From Methanocorpusculum sp. (GTDB lineage: Archaea > Halobacteriota > Methanomicrobia > Methanomicrobiales > Methanocorpusculaceae), in NCBI GenBank assembly GCA_029987245.1, contig DALTWG010000002.1, forward strand, positions 1-62,748: 62,748 nt of DNA, read 5' to 3'. A model generated the notes under the pieces. The model worked only from the letters and a program-made list of their open reading frames with translations, had not been told where the DNA came from and did not search any database. This document shows, piece by piece, positions 60,181 through 62,748 of this stretch. A program made the position numbers and the translations under genes. Each line of letters begins with the position of its first letter. Within the stretch, counting starts at the first letter, position 1.

Positions 60181-61206
60181 TCACCTTCTGACGCCAAAGC
60201 CTAATTTTTCAGCGTTACCGCTAAGAATGGCCTTCTTTTCCTCTAAAGACAAATCTTTGTTATCCCCAATAAAGTCTACCATACCTTTTACATCTTCATA
60301 GATAAAATCCGTACCCAGCATGACCTTTTCCACCCCCATTGCATCAATAGTTGCCCGCAATGCAATTTGAGAATAATTCCCCGAAGTCGTACCCCAGGTA
60401 TTTTTATCCAAATAATAACTCGGTTCATGTGTAAGCGTAACACCGATATTTGCCGCAGGCTGCCCGCCGCCCTGCCTCCAGGCTGTGTTTATCCTGTCTT
60501 TAAAGAATCCCATGCCTTCGCAATCGTGACCCATTATAACCTTTAAATCAGGCAGTTTATCAAAGATACCCCGGTGAATCATTCTCATATACAAAAGCTG
60601 TATATCGGCAGCAAAACCAAGAGACGGCCCGTTCAAGCAATACCCGAATTCATTATATTCCTTCCATGTGCAAAAGTTCGGATGCAGATATACCGGCATT
60701 TTGTATGATGCCAGTTTTTCTAAAATCGGAAAATATTTTGGATCATCCAGATATTTTCCATTATAGTTAGACAACGTTGACCAGCCAAACATGCCGCCCT
60801 CCACGCACCGGTCAATCTCTTTTAAGGACCAGGCAACATCATCCGGATACAATGCCATATAAGCACCAAGTCTGTCCGGATGCTTTTTTACGGCAGCCAT
60901 TAAGGTGTCGTTATAGCGAGCCGCAATTTTCTTTCCGGTTTCCGGTCCAAAATATTCTGCACCGGGAGTACTTAACGAAACCTGTGCAAAATCAATACCG
61001 GCTTTATCCATCACGTCCAGCCTTAATGCATCAATATCCATAACCACATCACGTATTTGCTTATATTCACCGGTTGGATTGTCATAGACTTTATCCGAAC
61101 AGGATGCTTTCCATTGCTCCGGAGTCATTGACTTTTTCCATTCCTGTACCATCAGATCCATGTTGAAGTGATGTTCGCAATCGATTACTCTGATACCGTT
61201 TTTCAT
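60181..61206 (-). CDS. Amidohydrolase-family hydrolase/decarboxylase 2
   Basis: 341 residues, TIM barrel of the ACMSD/amidohydrolase_2 group. N-terminal CEHHFNMD, ALRLDVMDKAGIDFAQVSLS, MPVYLHPNFCTWKEY (metal His), VIMGHDCEGMGFF, MLGTDFIYEDVKGMVDF (Asp). Relatives decarboxylate or hydrolyse aromatic acids. A strong SD (AGGAG) precedes ATG. 18 nt after the paralogous gene in the same operon. The substrate is unknown. Confidence 0.78.
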   Translation of the reverse strand: MKNGIRVIDCEHHFNMDLMVQEWKKSMTPEQWKASCSDKVYDNPTGEYKQIRDVVMDIDALRLDVMDKAGIDFAQVSLSTPGAEYFGPETGKKIAARYNDTLMAAVKKHPDRLGAYMALYPDDVAWSLKEIDRCVEGGMFGWSTLSNYNGKYLDDPKYFPILEKLASYKMPVYLHPNFCTWKEYNEFGYCLNGPSLGFAADIQLLYMRMIHRGIFDKLPDLKVIMGHDCEGMGFFKDRINTAWRQGGGQPAANIGVTLTHEPSYYLDKNTWGTTSGNYSQIALRATIDAMGVEKVMLGTDFIYEDVKGMVDFIGDNKDLSLEEKKAILSGNAEKLGFGVRR

Positions 61207-61224
61207 ACTATTTTCTCCTTTTCT

Positions 61225-62481
61225 TTACACATTCACACCGAAATACTTTTTCAGGCTCCAGCGTGTGCATCTCTTCATGAGTGCTACCTGTCTGAGTGAA
61301 ACATTTGCCCTGAGAAGATTTGGAATATAAGCATGCGGTACTCTGTTGATTTCAGCATAAACTCCGTCCATATCTGATGCGCCTGTCATCGCAATTGCAA
61401 TTTTCTGCGCTTCCTCGTCGCTAACCGGCTTTTGGTAATGTAATCCCGGGCCGTATTTTTCTATTGCCTCCGGCTTTTTAAAGATGAACCTCTCGGCGTT
61501 TCCATGGAAAATCTGCTCTTTTTGTTCATTACTCAGATCCATGGTATTAATAAAGTGGAACTGCTCTGCAAACTCTTCATACGGATAATCAGTACCAAAC
61601 AGAATGCTGTCAATTCCTATGCATTCAATGAGGAAATGAATTACAGCCGGATCATAAATGCCGCTTGTTGTCATAAGAATGTTGCGGCGCTTGAAATAGG
61701 TTGTTAATGTCTGCTCCATCTTACATGGATTATATTTTTCTTCAATCATGAATGACCGGTTGTCATCCCTGTCCATACCGTATGCCAGGAATTCGCCGCC
61801 ATGACCGATAATTATCTGCAGGTTTGGATAGCGGTCAAATATGCCGTTTTTGATAAGAATGAGCAGTGTCCTGGTTGTGTCTGTAGAAAATTGAAAAATG
61901 GTAAGGTCTTTATGATTCAGGTAGTCATTGGGCGCAAAATCCGGATGAATATAAATTGGGATACCCAATTCGGCACATTTTGCAAATATGGGTTCGTATT
62001 TTTCCTCGTAAACAAAACTGTCCAGGTAGTTTGAATGGGTATGCCAGTACAGGAGGCCGAGTTCATTCACTGCGCGGTCAAGTTCTTTCAGTGATGCTTC
62101 AACATCTTTGACAGGCAGTATTATGCTTCCCATGAGGCGTCCGGGATGACGTCTGCATGCAGCAGCTACGGCGTCGTTGACGGCTCTGGCGCATGTAACT
62201 GATTCCTCCGGGGGAAGGATTTCGATTCCCGAACCTGATGAAATAATGCCGCAGGTAACATGACCTCCATCCATAATTCCAAGCCTTATATCGTCCAGAT
62301 CCCGGAGTTCTTCCTGCAGTGTGGCCGGGCTGTTCATACTTGGAGTTCCCGAGGCAATTTTAATTCCCTTTCTATACCATAAAACATCGTTTTCATCGAT
62401 ATAGGGATACTCTGTTCTTGTCTTCAGATGTTCAGATAATTCTTTGCTGTCATAGTGGTTTTCAAAATCAAATACGTTCAT
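61225..62481 (-). CDS. Amidohydrolase-family hydrolase/decarboxylase 1
   Basis: 418 residues, same family. FDFENHYDSKELSEHL, IPIYIHPDFAPNDYLNHKDL (metal His), NLQIIIGHGGEFLAYGMDRD, ILFGTDYPYEEFAEQFHFIN and QIFHGNAERFIFKK. About 75 residues longer than its neighbour, with a C-terminal extension of unknown role. GGGG site just upstream of ATG. Transcribed from the dyad-containing promoter at 62505-62550. Codon usage more AT-rich than the ribosomal genes, and may have been acquired laterally from gut or sediment bacteria (inference). Confidence 0.78.
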   Translation of the reverse strand: MNVFDFENHYDSKELSEHLKTRTEYPYIDENDVLWYRKGIKIASGTPSMNSPATLQEELRDLDDIRLGIMDGGHVTCGIISSGSGIEILPPEESVTCARAVNDAVAAACRRHPGRLMGSIILPVKDVEASLKELDRAVNELGLLYWHTHSNYLDSFVYEEKYEPIFAKCAELGIPIYIHPDFAPNDYLNHKDLTIFQFSTDTTRTLLILIKNGIFDRYPNLQIIIGHGGEFLAYGMDRDDNRSFMIEEKYNPCKMEQTLTTYFKRRNILMTTSGIYDPAVIHFLIECIGIDSILFGTDYPYEEFAEQFHFINTMDLSNEQKEQIFHGNAERFIFKKPEAIEKYGPGLHYQKPVSDEEAQKIAIAMTGASDMDGVYAEINRVPHAYIPNLLRANVSLRQVALMKRCTRWSLKKYFGVNV

Positions 62482-62504
62482 TTTTTTCCCCGTTTATTTT
62501 ATTT

Positions 62505-62550
62505 AATTATTTGACGTTAAATAATTATCTGTACGGGGTCGCAGATAATT
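62505..62550 (-). promoter_or_regulatory. Double-dyad operator of the amidohydrolase operon
   Basis: Two overlapping dyads upstream of ATG 62481: AATTATTTGACGTTAAATAATT (62505-62526, near-perfect palindrome, one mispaired position per half) and AATTATCTG-N10-CAGATAATT (62523-62550, spacer 62532-62541, perfect 9-bp arms). The AT-rich block on the minus strand that should hold the TATA box is inside or next to the first dyad, so binding would block transcription. Confidence 0.5.
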
Positions 62551-62665
62551 CGTTATATGTTGTAATAGGATAATCTATAGTATATATGAGGGCTCTTACT
62601 TCCCTGCAATTCAGCTTGTACTTTCAAAAGTCCGGCATAATATGTATTGGTGGTGCAGATGACAC

Positions 62666-62748
62666 TTGCAGGGGGTGTACGGGTACAAGGAGTTCAAGCT
62701 GATTGAGTCGGGGGTTGTGATGGAGGGGTTGATTTACCGGCTGCTTTG
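62666..62748 (+). CDS. Possible 5' part of a gene cut by the window end
   Basis: An open frame after a TGA at 62660-62662 gives LQGVYGYKEFKLIESGVVME and GLIYRLL to the end, with TTG 62666 or GTG 62675 as start. Residue composition is protein-like. TATA-like CTATAGTATATATG is about 85-95 nt upstream. Too short for identification. Could also be a pseudogene fragment. Confidence 0.3.
   Translation, partial: MQGVYGYKEFKLIESGVVMEGLIYRLL

Overview
This window reads as a chromosome segment of a methanogenic archaeon, most likely of the order Methanomicrobiales (a Methanocorpusculum-like organism is my best guess; this is inference). The evidence is a 66-residue archaeal histone, Alba, replication factor C small subunit, a proteasome-activating nucleotidase, the eS19/eL39/eL31/aIF6/eL20 ribosomal cluster, a fused formaldehyde-activating enzyme/hexulose-phosphate synthase, two methanogenesis-marker proteins, and TATA boxes 25-35 nt upstream of many start codons, often without a Shine-Dalgarno site (probably leaderless mRNAs). 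Most of the window has balanced to moderately high GC. A clearly AT-rich patch lies at about 52.6-53.5 kb.

Layout. 0-10 kb: a small membrane protein, a decayed deaminase pseudogene, metG, the heat-shock operon grpE-dnaK-dnaJ (minus strand) with a dyad-symmetric promoter, and gltX with a small partner gene. 10-16 kb: a PsiE-like membrane protein, ADP-forming acetyl-CoA synthetase, tRNA-Pro(GGG), a DUF89 phosphatase-like gene, an MFS exporter and rfcS. 16-27 kb: fae-hps, purH, NAD kinase with an inositol/fructose phosphatase, an NhaC-type antiporter, an MgtE/SLC41-type carrier, methanogenesis markers 2 and 4, and the histone. 27-36 kb: an EamA transporter, a secreted 5'-nucleotidase, an ACT protein, archaeal coaD, asd-alba-ion transporter, pan, and an AMP-forming acyl-CoA synthetase.

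36-43 kb: a 377-bp repeat-rich element, tRNA-Leu(CAG), two tandem flippase-like genes with an FkbM methyltransferase, an AAA ATPase of unknown role divergent from larB-nadM, a thioesterase and the initiator tRNA-Met. 43-49 kb: a chromosome-organisation operon (Pro-rich coiled-coil protein, SMC, ScpA, a 39-residue membrane peptide) followed by a 127-bp MITE. 49-54 kb: a GTPase-fold protein lacking GTPase motifs, a TIM-barrel isomerase, glnA, an AT-rich island with a predicted mono-ADP-ribosyltransferase and a tightly coupled 54-residue partner, and an insertion-sequence relic. 54-59 kb: the ribosomal/translation cluster and a phosphate permease with its DUF47 regulator. 59-62.7 kb: a lipoprotein with an internal repeat, and two amidohydrolase-family genes under a promoter with two overlapping dyads.

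The strongest leads are the ADP-ribosyltransferase plus partner in the AT-rich island, the three loci that share the terminal motif TTGTAACTATT (one with a transposase relic, one a MITE, one a 377-bp nested palindrome), the SMC operon with an unknown Pro-rich partner and no visible scpB, and the double-dyad operator of the amidohydrolase operon.
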